Shown here: positions 18,992 through 27,764 of the stretch, one piece after another | How the letters are laid out: each line of letters opens with the position of its first letter | How positions within the stretch are numbered: the first letter of the stretch is position 1 | Assembly: GCF_002946835.1 (NCBI RefSeq) | Contig: NZ_CP026652.1 | Span: forward strand, 6,448,001 to 6,512,000 | Direction of reading: 5' to 3' | Length of the DNA: 64,000 nucleotides | From: Streptomyces dengpaensis | GTDB lineage: Bacteria > Actinomycetota > Actinomycetes > Streptomycetales > Streptomycetaceae | The notes under the pieces: generated by a model | The model's input: only the letters and a program-made list of their open reading frames with translations | What the model was told of the DNA's origin: nothing | The model's database searches: none | Translations under genes and position numbers: made by a program

Positions 18992-20167
18992 ATGCCGTTG
19001 ACCCCCGAGGACGTGCGGAACAAGCAGTTCACGACCGTCCGCCTCCGAGAAGGCTATGACGAGGACGAGGTCGATGCCTTCCTCGATGAGGTCGAAGCCG
19101 AGCTGACCCGCCTGCTGCGCGAGAACGAGGACCTGCGCGCCAAGCTGGCCGCGGCCACGCGCGCGGCCGCCCAGAACCAGCAGCAGGGCATGCGCAAGCC
19201 GCCCGAGCCGCAGGACCAGCAGCAGGGCCCGCCGCAGGGCATGCGCGGTCCGGGCGCTCCTGTGCCCGCCGGCATATCGGGCCCGCCGCAGCAGCAGATG
19301 GGTGGCCCCATGGGTGGTCCGCCCCAGCTGCCGAGCGGTGCGCCGCAGCTGCCCGCCGGCCCCAGCGGTCAGGGCGGTCCGCAGGGTCAGGGCCCGATGG
19401 GTCAGGGGCCGATGGGTCAGGGGCCGATGGGTCAGGGCCCGATGGGGCAGGGTCCCGGCCAGATGCAGCCGCAGATGCAGCAGCAGATGGGTGGCCCGAT
19501 GGGCGGTCCCATGGGTGGTCCCATGGGCGGCCACGGCCCGCAGATGCCGCAGCCCGGTCAGGGTCCCGGTGGCGACAGCGCCGCGCGTGTCCTCTCGCTG
19601 GCCCAGCAGACCGCCGACCAGGCGATCGCCGAGGCCCGTTCCGAGGCCAACAAGATCGTCGGCGAGGCCCGCAGCCGCGCCGAGGGTCTGGAGCGCGACG
19701 CCCGTGCCAAGGCCGACGCGCTGGAGCGGGACGCGCAGGAGAAGCACCGCGTCGCGATGGGCTCCCTGGAGTCCGCTCGCGCCACGCTGGAGCGCAAGGT
19801 CGAGGACCTGCGCGGCTTCGAGCGCGAGTACCGCACGCGCCTGAAGTCCTACCTGGAGTCGCAGCTGCGCCAGCTGGAAACGCAGGCGGACGACTCGCTC
19901 GCCCCGCCGCGTACCCCGGCCACGGCGTCCCTGCCGTCGCCTTCCGCGCCCTCGATGGCTCCGGCCGGCGCGAGTGCGCCGTCGTACGGCGGGAACCAGG
20001 GCATGGGTGGTGGGCCGGCGCCGGCCGGTCCCTCCTACGGCGGGCAGCAGCAGATGTCGCCTGCGATGACCCAGCCGATGGCTCCGGTGCGGCCGCAGGG
20101 GCCGTCGCCGATGCAGCAGGCTCCCTCGCCGATGCGTGGGTTCCTCATCGACGAGGACGACAACTGA
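18992..20167 (+). CDS. divIVA: Polar growth determinant DivIVA
   Basis: DivIVA (391 residues) is the essential polarity protein that marks hyphal tips and directs apical growth and branching. The N-terminal membrane-binding domain is [20 protein letters not shown] then [18 protein letters not shown], running into a first coiled coil (to about residue 65). A low-complexity linker rich in Pro, Gln, Gly and Met follows, containing tandem [14 protein letters not shown] repeats (bases about 19390-19460) and [11 protein letters not shown] second long coiled coil begins near residue 190 ([18 protein letters not shown]). The tail is again Gln/Pro/Gly-rich and ends [11 protein letters not shown]. The repeat-rich linker is normal for Streptomyces DivIVA, though repeat number probably varies. 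Confidence 0.96.
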   Translation: MPLTPEDVRNKQFTTVRLREGYDEDEVDAFLDEVEAELTRLLRENEDLRAKLAAATRAAAQNQQQGMRKPPEPQDQQQGPPQGMRGPGAPVPAGISGPPQQQMGGPMGGPPQLPSGAPQLPAGPSGQGGPQGQGPMGQGPMGQGPMGQGPMGQGPGQMQPQMQQQMGGPMGGPMGGPMGGHGPQMPQPGQGPGGDSAARVLSLAQQTADQAIAEARSEANKIVGEARSRAEGLERDARAKADALERDAQEKHRVAMGSLESARATLERKVEDLRGFEREYRTRLKSYLESQLRQLETQADDSLAPPRTPATASLPSPSAPSMAPAGASAPSYGGNQGMGGGPAPAGPSYGGQQQMSPAMTQPMAPVRPQGPSPMQQAPSPMRGFLIDEDDN

Positions 20168-20203
20168 CGGCCTCCAGTACGCCTTAGGCGTCGGCAGCGT
20201 TCA

Positions 20204-20240
20204 GGGCGGAGCCCCCGGATTCCGGGGGCTCCGCCCTTTT
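20204..20240 (+). terminator. Strong intrinsic terminator after divIVA
   Basis: GGGCGGAGCCCCCGGA pairs perfectly with TCCGGGGGCTCCGCCC around a minimal loop and is followed by TTTT. It ends the dcw/division transcript 36 bases after the divIVA stop. Confidence 0.88.
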
Positions 20241-20278
20241 GTGCGGTCGTTGGGGCACTTGTACGTGGGTACGCAACG

Positions 20279-20326
20279 CCGAAGGCCCGGGACCACCAGA
20301 TTTCTCTGGCGGCCCCGGGCCTTCGG
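20279..20326. terminator. Long hairpin, probable bidirectional terminator
   Basis: CCGAAGGCCCGGG (20279-20291) pairs with CCCGGGCCTTCGG (20314-20326); the 22-base interior can extend the stem through CCAG and CTGG. It lies between convergent divIVA and ileS and could stop read-through from either side. It has no T-tract. Confidence 0.6.
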
Positions 20327-20354
20327 TGCGTCTGCGGCGGTCGGGGGTGGGTGG

Positions 20355-20463
20355 GTTTTCGCCCCCTCCGCCCCTTCCCGTCCCGTACCTGGGCCCGCGG
20401 CGGAGCCGCTGATGGATGCAGCGCCCCGGACCCCGCTCCTCAAACGCCGGAGGGGCTGATTCC
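20355..20463. repeat. Dispersed Streptomyces intergenic repeat, copy A
   Basis: This segment begins TTTTCGCCCCCTCCGCCCC and ends with a 30-base core at 20433-20462 (CCGCTCCTCAAACGCC then GGAGGGGCTGATTC). The core is identical at 46071-46100. From memory, this pattern is scattered in many Streptomyces genomes downstream of genes. It sits beside the ileS 3' end. Confidence 0.7.
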
Positions 20464-20468
20464 TGGCG

Positions 20469-23400
20469 CTACGCCTTCCGGAGGCGGAACGTCAGGGACA
20501 GGGGCTCGTCCGTGAACGGGGTGCCGTAGGTGTCGTCCGGCTCGCCCTGGGCGAAGTCCGTGGCGAGGACCTCGTCGGCGATGAGGTCGGAGTGTTCGGA
20601 CAGGGCCGCGATGACCGCCGGATCCGTGGAGGTCCAGCGCAGCGCGATGCGGTCGGCCACGTCGAGGCCGCTGTTCTTGCGGGCCTCCTGGATCAGGCGG
20701 ATCGCGTCACGGGCGAGGCCCGCCCGGCGCAGCTCCTCCGTGATCTCCAGGTCCAGCGCGACCGTCGCGCCCGAGTCGGACGCCACCGACCAGCCCTCGC
20801 GCGGGGTCTCCGTGATGATCACCTCGTCGGGGGCCAGCGTCACGGTCTCGCCGTCGACCTCGACCGACGCCGTGCCCTCGCGCAGGGCCAGCGACAGCGC
20901 GGCCGCGTCCGTCTCGGCGATGGCCTTCGCGACCGCCTGGACGCCCTTGCCGAAGCGCTTGCCGAGCGCGCGGAAGTTCGCCTTGGCCATGGTGTCGACC
21001 AGCGAACCGCCGACCTCGGAGAGGGACGCGAGCGAGTTCACGTTCAACTCTTCGGTGATCTGCGCGTGCAGCTCGGGGTTCAGGGTCTCGAAGCCCGTCG
21101 CCGCCACCAGCGCGCGGCCCAGCGGCTGGCGCGTCTTGACGCCCGACTCCGCGCGCGTGGCACGGCCGAGCTCCACGAGACGGCGGACGAGCACCATCTG
21201 CCTCGACAGCTCCGGGTCGATGGCGGACAGGTCCGCCTCCGGCCACGACGACAGGTGGACGGACTCGGGGGCGCCCGGCGTCACCGGCACCACCAGGTCC
21301 TGCCAGACCCGCTCGGTGATGAACGGGGTCAGCGGGGCCATCAGGCGCGTGACCGTCTCCACGACCTCGTGCAGCGTGCGCAGCGCGGCCTTGTCGCCCT
21401 GCCAGAAGCGGCGACGCGAGCGGCGTACGTACCAGTTCGACAGGTCGTCGACGAACGCCGAGAGCAGCTTTCCGGCGCGCTGGGTGTCGTACGCATCCAG
21501 GGACTGGGTCACCTGGTCCACGAGCGCGTGCAGTTCGGACAGGAGCCAGCGGTCGAGAACGGGGCGCTCCGCCGGGGCCGGGTCGGCCTCGCTCGGCGCC
21601 CAGTTCGACGTGCGGGCGTACAGGGCCTGGAAGGCGACCGTGTTCCAGTAGGTGAGGAGCGTCTTGCGGACGACCTCCTGGATCGTGCCGTGGCCTACGC
21701 GGCGCGCCGCCCAGGGGGAGCCGCCGGCCGCCATGAACCAGCGGACCGCGTCCGCGCCGTGCTGGTCCATCAGCGGGATCGGCTGCAGGGTGTTGCCCAG
21801 GTGCTTGGACATCTTGCGGCCGTCCTCGGCGAGGATGTGGCCGAGGCAGACGACGTTCTCGTACGACGACTTGTCGAAGACGAGCGTGCCGACGGCCATC
21901 AGGGTGTAGAACCAGCCGCGGGTCTGGTCGATCGCCTCGGAGATGAACTGCGCCGGGTAGCGGTTCTCGAACAGCTCCTTGTTCTTGTGCGGGTAGCCCC
22001 ACTGCGCGAACGGCATCGAACCCGAGTCGTACCAGGCGTCGATGACCTCCGGCACGCGTGTGGCCGTCTTGCCGCACTCGGGGCACGGGAAGCTGACCTC
22101 GTCGATGAACGGGCGGTGCGGGTCCAGCTGGGACTGGTCGGTGCCGGTCAGCTCGGTGAGCTCCGCGCGGGAGCCGACGACGGTGAGGTGGTCGTCCTCG
22201 CAGCGCCAGATGGGCAGCGGGGTGCCCCAGTAGCGGTTGCGGGACAGCGCCCAGTCGATGTTGTTGTTCAGCCAGTCGCCGAACCGGCCGTGCTTGACCG
22301 TCTCCGGGAACCAGTTGGTCTGCTCGTTCTCCTCGAGCAGCCGGTCCTTGACGGCCGTGGTGCGGATGTACCAGGACGGCTGCGCGTAGTAGAGAAGCGC
22401 GGTGTGGCAGCGCCAGCAGTGCGGGTAGCTGTGCTCGTACGGGACGTGCTTGAAGAGCAGGCCGCGATTGCCGAGGTCCTCCGTGAGCTTTTCGTCGGCC
22501 TTCTTGAAGAAGATGCCGCCGACCAGCGGGACGTCCTCATCGAAGGTGCCGTCCGGGCGGACCGGGTTCACGACCGGCAGGCCGTATGCGCGGCAGACCC
22601 GGAGGTCGTCCTCACCGAAGGCGGGGGACTGGTGGACCAGGCCCGTACCGTCGTCGGTCGTGACGTACTCGGCGTTCACCACGTAGTGGGCCGGCTCCGG
22701 GAACTCGACCAACTCGAACGGACGCTGATACGACCAGCGCTCCATCTCGGCGCCGGTGAAGGTCTGGCCCGTGGTCTCCCAGCCCTCGCCGAGTGCCTTC
22801 TCGACGAGCGGCTCGGCGACGACGAGCTTTTCCTCGCCGTTGGTCGCGACGACGTAGGTGACCTCGGGGTGCGCCGCGACCGCCGTGTTGGAGACCAGGG
22901 TCCAGGGGGTCGTCGTCCACACGAGGAGCGAGGCCTCGCCGGCGAGCGGACCGGAGGTGAGCGGGAAACGGATGTACACGGACGGGTCGACGACCGTCTC
23001 GTAGCCCTGCGCCAGCTCGTGGTCCGACAGGCCGGTGCCGCAGCGGGGGCACCATGGGGCGACGCGGTAGGCCTGGACCAGCAGACCCTTGTCGAAGATC
23101 TCCTTGAGCGACCACCAGACCGACTCGATGTACTCGGGGTCCATGGTGCGGTAGGGATCGTCGAGGTCGGTCCAGTACCCCATGCGGGTCGTCAGCTCGG
23201 CGAAGGCGTCGGTGTGACGGAGCACGGACTCGCGGCACTTGGCGTTGAACTCGGCGATGCCGTACGCCTCGATGTCCTGCTTGCCGCTGAAGCCGAGCTC
23301 CTTCTCGACCTCCAGCTCCACCGGGAGGCCGTGGCAGTCCCAGCCGGCCTTGCGGCCCACGTGGTAGCCGCGCATGGTGCGGAAGCGGGGGAAGACGTCC

Positions 23401-23606
23401 TTGAAGACGCGGGCCTCGATGTGATGGGCGCCCGGCATGCCGTTGGCCGTGGGCGGGCCCTCGTAGAACACCCACTCGGGGCGCCCCTCGGACTGCTCAA
23501 GGCTCTTGGCGAAGATCTTCTGCTCGCGCCAGAAGTCGAGCACGGCATGCTCGAGGGCGGGCAGGTCGACCTGGGCGGGCACCTGGCGGTACTGCGGCGG
23601 TTTCAT
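20469..23606 (-). CDS. ileS: Isoleucyl-tRNA synthetase with GAHH in place of the HIGH motif
   Basis: IleRS charges tRNA-Ile. I place the start at ATG 23606 (MKPPQYRQVPAQ, 1045 residues), just after GGAGGAAG; the open frame to 23702 runs through the T-box leader and is not coding. Domains in order are the split Rossmann catalytic core, the CP1 editing domain (PWTLVSNTAVAAHPEVTYVV), KMSKH at residues 598-602 in DGRKMSKHLGN, and the anticodon-binding domain. The first class I signature reads PPTANGMPGAHHIEAR, so residues 59-62 are GAHH. This is HXGH with its first and third residues swapped. Architecture and tail suggest the eukaryote-like type 2 IleRS group, which tends to resist mupirocin. Expression is probably controlled by the T-box in front. 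Confidence 0.96.
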   Translation of the reverse strand: MKPPQYRQVPAQVDLPALEHAVLDFWREQKIFAKSLEQSEGRPEWVFYEGPPTANGMPGAHHIEARVFKDVFPRFRTMRGYHVGRKAGWDCHGLPVELEVEKELGFSGKQDIEAYGIAEFNAKCRESVLRHTDAFAELTTRMGYWTDLDDPYRTMDPEYIESVWWSLKEIFDKGLLVQAYRVAPWCPRCGTGLSDHELAQGYETVVDPSVYIRFPLTSGPLAGEASLLVWTTTPWTLVSNTAVAAHPEVTYVVATNGEEKLVVAEPLVEKALGEGWETTGQTFTGAEMERWSYQRPFELVEFPEPAHYVVNAEYVTTDDGTGLVHQSPAFGEDDLRVCRAYGLPVVNPVRPDGTFDEDVPLVGGIFFKKADEKLTEDLGNRGLLFKHVPYEHSYPHCWRCHTALLYYAQPSWYIRTTAVKDRLLEENEQTNWFPETVKHGRFGDWLNNNIDWALSRNRYWGTPLPIWRCEDDHLTVVGSRAELTELTGTDQSQLDPHRPFIDEVSFPCPECGKTATRVPEVIDAWYDSGSMPFAQWGYPHKNKELFENRYPAQFISEAIDQTRGWFYTLMAVGTLVFDKSSYENVVCLGHILAEDGRKMSKHLGNTLQPIPLMDQHGADAVRWFMAAGGSPWAARRVGHGTIQEVVRKTLLTYWNTVAFQALYARTSNWAPSEADPAPAERPVLDRWLLSELHALVDQVTQSLDAYDTQRAGKLLSAFVDDLSNWYVRRSRRRFWQGDKAALRTLHEVVETVTRLMAPLTPFITERVWQDLVVPVTPGAPESVHLSSWPEADLSAIDPELSRQMVLVRRLVELGRATRAESGVKTRQPLGRALVAATGFETLNPELHAQITEELNVNSLASLSEVGGSLVDTMAKANFRALGKRFGKGVQAVAKAIAETDAAALSLALREGTASVEVDGETVTLAPDEVIITETPREGWSVASDSGATVALDLEITEELRRAGLARDAIRLIQEARKNSGLDVADRIALRWTSTDPAVIAALSEHSDLIADEVLATDFAQGEPDDTYGTPFTDEPLSLTFRLRKA

Positions 23607-23912
23607 CGGCGAGCTTCCTCCGGCGGACTTACTGCCTTCCGTCGGAGGGACGAGAGCCTTCTTGCTACGGACGCCGTCTGCGGCGCGCTCCCGCGGTACC
23701 ACCCTCCTTGGCCCCCCGATGCCCGGTGTGCACCAGTGAGCCCCCTCATTGAGGTCGCGATGCCGGGTCTACTGGTCCGGGCTGCTGGGCCCGGGTTTTC
23801 TTCCGGCGGCTCCGGGGTGATCTTCGCGTCGCGCTCACCCCCGGGCTTCCACCGTCCCCGGGTCGCTCTTGGCTGCGTACGCCGCTACTCGTCCCCATCC
23901 ACGCTTCTCGCT
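23607..23912 (-). ncRNA. T-box riboswitch of ileS (translational type)
   Basis: The minus-strand leader contains the T-box core AGGGTGGTACCGCGG (plus-strand bases 23691-23705), the sequence that pairs with the uncharged tRNA acceptor end. Upstream lies a stem I-like region (GGATGGGGACGAGTAGC near 23895). An ATC triplet at 23821-23819 in GCGAAGATCACC is a plausible isoleucine specifier. Downstream, CCCTCC near 23648 can pair with the ribosome site GGAGG just before ATG 23606. That points to control by hiding the ribosome site rather than by termination. No T-tract terminator is present. Boundaries are approximate. Confidence 0.85.
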
Positions 23913-23918
23913 CCGCCC

Positions 23919-23924
23919 AGTGTA
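23919..23924 (-). promoter_or_regulatory. Candidate -10 of the ileS promoter
   Basis: On the minus strand TACACT (plus-strand AGTGTA) lies just upstream of the T-box leader and fits a TANNNT -10 element. Transcription would begin near 23912 and give a leader of about 300 bases, as expected for a T-box gene. No clear -35 is visible. Confidence 0.45.
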
Positions 23925-24197
23925 CGGCGCCGCGGGGACAGCGGCCGACCGGTTTTCCGGGGTGCCCGGGTGGCCTGCGCGGTGACCCGAATGGCCAGGC
24001 GCGGGTGTCCGGATCCTGGGAGGCGGGGCGCGGCGGATTACCTGGCGGGTAGCTGGGCACAACGCATGCAGGCTTGTCACGCGGGACCGGCGGGGCGGGC
24101 GAATCGTTGGCGTGCCCCGTTGCCGCGAGCCGGAAGTCGATTTATCGTCCCAGCACGATTCGCGAGCAAGGTCACAATATGTGAAGGGGCCGCGGCC

Positions 24198-25325
24198 ATG
24201 GTGGCGAAGAAGACCGCCGTACAGCACTCGGCGTCCGGTAGAACCACCGGCCCGGCGGCCAAGGACGTGGGCGGGAAGAAGAGCACGCACGGGGCGCCCA
24301 CGACCGGCGCGGCCAAGCCGGTGAAGACGACTTCCAGGACGGCGACGAAGACGGCCACGACAGCGGATTCCAAGACGGCAACGAAGGCGGCCACGAAAGC
24401 GGCTACCAAGGCGGCGGCCACCAAGAAGACGGCCGCTACGAAGAAGGCGACCAAGAAAACGGCCCCTACTAAGGCGGCGACCACGAAGGCGGCCCCTGTG
24501 GAAGCTGTGACGGCCAAGGCGGCCACTTCGAAGACGGCGGTCACCAAGAAGACGGTGGCTGCGAAGACGGCTGCCACCAAGAAGACGGTGGCTGCGAAGA
24601 CGGCTGCCACGAAAACGGCCTCTACGAAGGCGGCGGCTACGAAGACGGCCACCAAGAACGCCACCAAGAGGGCCACCGCGAAGAAGACCGTCGCCAAGGA
24701 AGCAGCGCCGAAGAAGGTGGTGGCCAAGAAGGCCGTCGGGAAGAAGGCCGCGGCCGAGAAGGGCACCAGTACGGCCAAGAAGGCGGTCGCTTCCGCGGCC
24801 GAGGGCGCGGCCCAGGCCGCGAAGACGACGGGAGCCACGACGGTGGTTGCGAAGAAGACTCCTGGCCCGGCCGCGGCAGCAAAGAAGCCCACCCCGGTCC
24901 CCAAGGCCCGGGTCGGCGCGGTGGAGCCCGGCGAGCTCGCGGTCCGCCCCGGTGAGGACCCCTGGACGTCGGAAGAGGTCGCGGAGGCACGCGCGGAGCT
25001 GCAGTCGGAGGCGCTGCGGCTGCGCACCGAGCTCTCGTCGTCCGAGGAGGCGCTGGTGGGCCTGATGCGCGAATCCGGCGACGGCGCGGGGGACGACCAG
25101 GCGGACACCGGCGCGAAGAACATCACGAGGGAGCACGAGCTGGCCCTCGCGGCCAACGCGCGCGAGATGCTCGTCCAGACCGAGCGCGCCCTGGAGAAGC
25201 TCGACGCGGGCTCGTACGGGCTCTGCGAGAACTGCGGCAACCCCATCGGCAAGGCGCGCATGCAGGCCTTCCCGCGCGCCACCCTGTGCGTCGAGTGCAA
25301 GCAGAAGCAGGAACGCCGCTACTGA
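24198..25325 (+). CDS. Histone H1-like tail fused to a DksA/TraR zinc-finger domain
   Basis: A 375-residue two-part protein starting at ATG 24198. Residues 1 to about 240 are low-complexity Lys/Ala/Thr repeats (TKKTVAAKTAATKK and similar), resembling histone H1 tails and the Lys-rich tails of actinobacterial nucleoid proteins. The remainder is a DksA/TraR-type domain: an acidic helical hairpin (WTSEEVAEARAELQSEALRL) and the C4 zinc finger CENCGNPI...CVECKQKQ. Simple DksA proteins bind RNA polymerase; the basic tail suggests DNA association too, an inference. The upstream gap 23930-24197 contains AATATG close to the start and probably the promoter. Repeat number in the tail is likely variable. 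Confidence 0.88.
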   Translation: MVAKKTAVQHSASGRTTGPAAKDVGGKKSTHGAPTTGAAKPVKTTSRTATKTATTADSKTATKAATKAATKAAATKKTAATKKATKKTAPTKAATTKAAPVEAVTAKAATSKTAVTKKTVAAKTAATKKTVAAKTAATKTASTKAAATKTATKNATKRATAKKTVAKEAAPKKVVAKKAVGKKAAAEKGTSTAKKAVASAAEGAAQAAKTTGATTVVAKKTPGPAAAAKKPTPVPKARVGAVEPGELAVRPGEDPWTSEEVAEARAELQSEALRLRTELSSSEEALVGLMRESGDGAGDDQADTGAKNITREHELALAANAREMLVQTERALEKLDAGSYGLCENCGNPIGKARMQAFPRATLCVECKQKQERRY

Positions 25326-25417
25326 ACGGCGCGGGGGGGCTCCTGAGCACGTGGGGCCCGGGGGGCGTGCCGTACTCTCGTCCTCAGTCAGGAACCTAGG
25401 TCGAGGGACTCACTCAC

Positions 25418-26110
25418 GTGACAGAGGCGGAGCGCATCATCGGTACGCCGGACATCCCAGGAGTGGCGGGGGCCGGGCCGGAGCAGTCCGACAAGGCGGC
25501 GTCGGGCGACCTGTCCGGATCCGACGAGTCGGCCCCGGCCGAACGGTCCGGCGGCGATTCCCGTGCCGATTCCGGCGCGGACTCCGGCGGTGACGGGACG
25601 CGAGCCACCGACGAGCGGCCGAAGGGCAAGCGCCGGGTCGCCGTGCTGTTCACGGTCGCCGCGCTGGCGTACGCCCTGGACCTGATCAGCAAGATGATCG
25701 TGGTCGCCAAGCTGGAGCACCACGACTCGATCGAGATCATCGGGGACTGGCTGAAGTTCGAGGCGATCCGCAACGCGGGCGCTGCCTTCGGTTTCGGTGA
25801 GGCCTTCACGGTCATCTTCACGGTGATCGCCGCGGCCGTGATCGTGGTCATCGCCCGGCTCGCCCGCAAGCTCTACAGCCTGCCCTGGGCGATCGCGCTG
25901 GGCATGCTGCTGGGCGGCGCGCTCGGCAACCTGACCGACCGGATCTTCCGCTCGCCCGGCGTCTTCCGGGGCGCGGTCGTCGACTTCATCGCGCCCAAGC
26001 ACTTCGCGGTCTTCAACCTGGCCGACTCGGCGATCGTCTGCGGCGGCATCCTGATCGTGCTGCTGTCCTTCCGCGGGCTCGACCCGGACGGCACGGTCCA
26101 CAAGGACTGA
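25418..26110 (+). CDS. lspA: Lipoprotein signal peptidase
   Basis: LspA removes signal peptides from diacylglyceryl-modified prolipoproteins. The 230-residue protein starts at GTG 25418 ([14 protein letters not shown]). Residues 1 to about 65 are an acidic, Ser/Gly-rich cytoplasmic extension usual in Streptomyces but absent from E. coli LspA. Four membrane helices follow. The two catalytic aspartates lie in the family motifs [36 protein letters not shown] and [12 protein letters not shown] are also conserved. It lies upstream of an rluD-type gene, the widespread lspA-rluD pairing. Confidence 0.95.
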   Translation: MTEAERIIGTPDIPGVAGAGPEQSDKAASGDLSGSDESAPAERSGGDSRADSGADSGGDGTRATDERPKGKRRVAVLFTVAALAYALDLISKMIVVAKLEHHDSIEIIGDWLKFEAIRNAGAAFGFGEAFTVIFTVIAAAVIVVIARLARKLYSLPWAIALGMLLGGALGNLTDRIFRSPGVFRGAVVDFIAPKHFAVFNLADSAIVCGGILIVLLSFRGLDPDGTVHKD

Positions 26111-26197
26111 GCTCGCGGGGCCGAGGCGGGGCCCTCACGGGCACTGATGTTCGGGCCGTGGTCGGGGGGTGTCGGACCCGTCCGGCATACTCGACGG

Positions 26198-27142
26198 GTG
26201 AGCACGATTCCCGAGATCCGAACCCTGCCCGTGCCCGACGGTCTGGAGGGCGAGCGCGTCGACGCCGCCATCTCCCGCATGTTCGGCTTCTCCCGCACGA
26301 AGGCCGCCGAGCTCGCCGCGGCGGGGAAGGTCACGGTCGACGGCTCGGTGGCCGGCAAGTCCGAGCGGGTGCACGGCGGCGCCTGGCTCGAAGTCGAGAT
26401 GCCTCAGGCCCCCGCGCCCGTCCAGATCGTCGCCGAGCCCGTCGAGGGCATGGAGATCGTGCACGACGACGATGACGTGGTCGTGATCGTCAAGCCGGTC
26501 GGCGTCGCCGCGCACCCCAGCCCCGGCTGGTCGGGCCCGACCGTGATCGGCGGTCTCGCGGCCGCCGGGTACCGCATCTCGACCTCGGGCGCCTCGGAGC
26601 GCCAGGGCATCGTGCACCGCCTCGACGTCGGCACATCGGGCCTGATGGTCGTGGCCAAGTCGGAGTACGCGTACACGTCGCTGAAGCGCCAGTTCAAGGA
26701 GCGCACGGTCGACAAGCGCTACCACACGCTCGTGCAGGGCCACCCCGACCCGACCAGCGGCACCATCGACGCGCCCATCGGCAGGCACCCGAACCACGAC
26801 TACAAGTGGGCGGTCACGGCGGACGGCAAGCCGTCGGTCACGCACTACGACCTGATCGAGGCCTTCCGTGCCGCTTCGCTGCTCGACGTGAAGCTGGAGA
26901 CCGGCCGCACCCACCAGATCCGCGTGCACATGGCCGCCCACCGCCACCCGTGCGTCGGCGACCTGACGTACGGCGCCGACCCGACGCTCGCCAAGCGGCT
27001 CCGCCTGACCCGCCAGTGGCTGCACGCCGTACGGCTCGGCTTCGAGCACCCCGGGGACGGGCAGTGGGTGGAATTCGCGTGCGACTACCCCGAGGACCTG
27101 CAGAACGCGCTCGACAAGGTGCGTGAGGAGAGCTACGCGTGA
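26198..27142 (+). CDS. rluD: RluD-family 23S rRNA pseudouridine synthase
   Basis: A 314-residue RluA/RluD-family enzyme that converts uridines in 23S rRNA to pseudouridine. An N-terminal S4 RNA-binding domain ([32 protein letters not shown]) precedes the catalytic domain. The active-site Asp is in [19 protein letters not shown], and the C-terminal [14 protein letters not shown] motif is present. The start is GTG 26198 rather than the upstream ATG at 26147: homology begins there, and CATACT (26186-26191) six bases before the GTG suggests a leaderless transcript. It overlaps the next gene by four bases. The exact rRNA position modified is assumed from family membership. Confidence 0.92.
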   Translation: MSTIPEIRTLPVPDGLEGERVDAAISRMFGFSRTKAAELAAAGKVTVDGSVAGKSERVHGGAWLEVEMPQAPAPVQIVAEPVEGMEIVHDDDDVVVIVKPVGVAAHPSPGWSGPTVIGGLAAAGYRISTSGASERQGIVHRLDVGTSGLMVVAKSEYAYTSLKRQFKERTVDKRYHTLVQGHPDPTSGTIDAPIGRHPNHDYKWAVTADGKPSVTHYDLIEAFRAASLLDVKLETGRTHQIRVHMAAHRHPCVGDLTYGADPTLAKRLRLTRQWLHAVRLGFEHPGDGQWVEFACDYPEDLQNALDKVREESYA

Positions 27143-27648
27143 GCGGCTCGTACGGGATGCGGGACGGCTCCGACGAGGTGCCGAGCCGTTCGTACGTGCT
27201 GCGGGTGGCCGAGGACGTCGCCGACCGCGAGGCGTGCTTCGCGGTGCGCAAGGAGGTCTTCGTCGGCGAACAGGGCGTACCCGAGGACATCGAGTACGAC
27301 GCCTATGACGCCGGTGCCCTGCATGTGCTGGCCGTCCGCGAGGACGGGGTGCCGCTGGGCACCGGACGGCTCCTGTCCGGCGAGGCGGCGGCCGCGAAGA
27401 CCGACGGCGACCTGACGGTCGGCTCGCTCGGGCGGCTCGCCGTGACGCGCGAGGCGCGCGGGCTCGGCGTCGGCGCCGCGCTCGTACGCGCCATCGAGGA
27501 CGCGGCACGCGCGCGTGGACTGGCCGCCGTGGACCTGCACGCGCAGACGCAGGCGCTGGGGTTCTACGAGCGGCTCGGGTACGTGGCGTACGGGGCGGAG
27601 TTCCCGGATGCCGGGATTCCGCACCGGGCGATGCGGCGCTCCCTGTGA
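27139..27648 (+). CDS. GNAT-family N-acetyltransferase
   Basis: A 169-residue acetyltransferase of the GNAT fold. The acetyl-CoA-binding motif A is [28 protein letters not shown], and the C-terminal [33 protein letters not shown] resembles the ElaA-like subgroup. The GTG start overlaps the rluD stop; an ATG 18 bases later is a possible alternative. The substrate is unknown. Coupling to rluD suggests only co-expression. Confidence 0.88.
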   Translation: MSGSYGMRDGSDEVPSRSYVLRVAEDVADREACFAVRKEVFVGEQGVPEDIEYDAYDAGALHVLAVREDGVPLGTGRLLSGEAAAAKTDGDLTVGSLGRLAVTREARGLGVGAALVRAIEDAARARGLAAVDLHAQTQALGFYERLGYVAYGAEFPDAGIPHRAMRRSL

Positions 27649-27764
27649 GCGCGATGCGACGCTGCCCGTAAGCGGGGTGTCCGCGGCGGGGTCTTCCCCT
27701 CCGCGCGTGGCAGGCTGGGCGTCTGGCCGTCCTTGATCGCCTCGACCTCGCCGGAGCGCTGACC

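Noticed and set aside
19390..19540. Possible CRISPR-like short repeats in divIVA
   Set aside because: They are in-frame codon repeats encoding the GQGPM linker of DivIVA, without spacers.
23641..23702. Upstream extension of IleRS to 23702
   Set aside because: It translates the T-box core itself; the GGAGGAAG site and homology support ATG 23606.
20592..24197. Very long plus-strand open frame running through the ileS region into the DksA-like gene
   Set aside because: It is the complement of ileS and its T-box, kept open by GC bias; only the part from ATG 24198 has the DksA domain and proper start context.
24240..24900. Low-complexity Lys/Ala repeats as a pseudogene or assembly artefact
   Set aside because: The frame stays open into an intact zinc finger and such tails are typical of actinobacterial nucleoid-like proteins.
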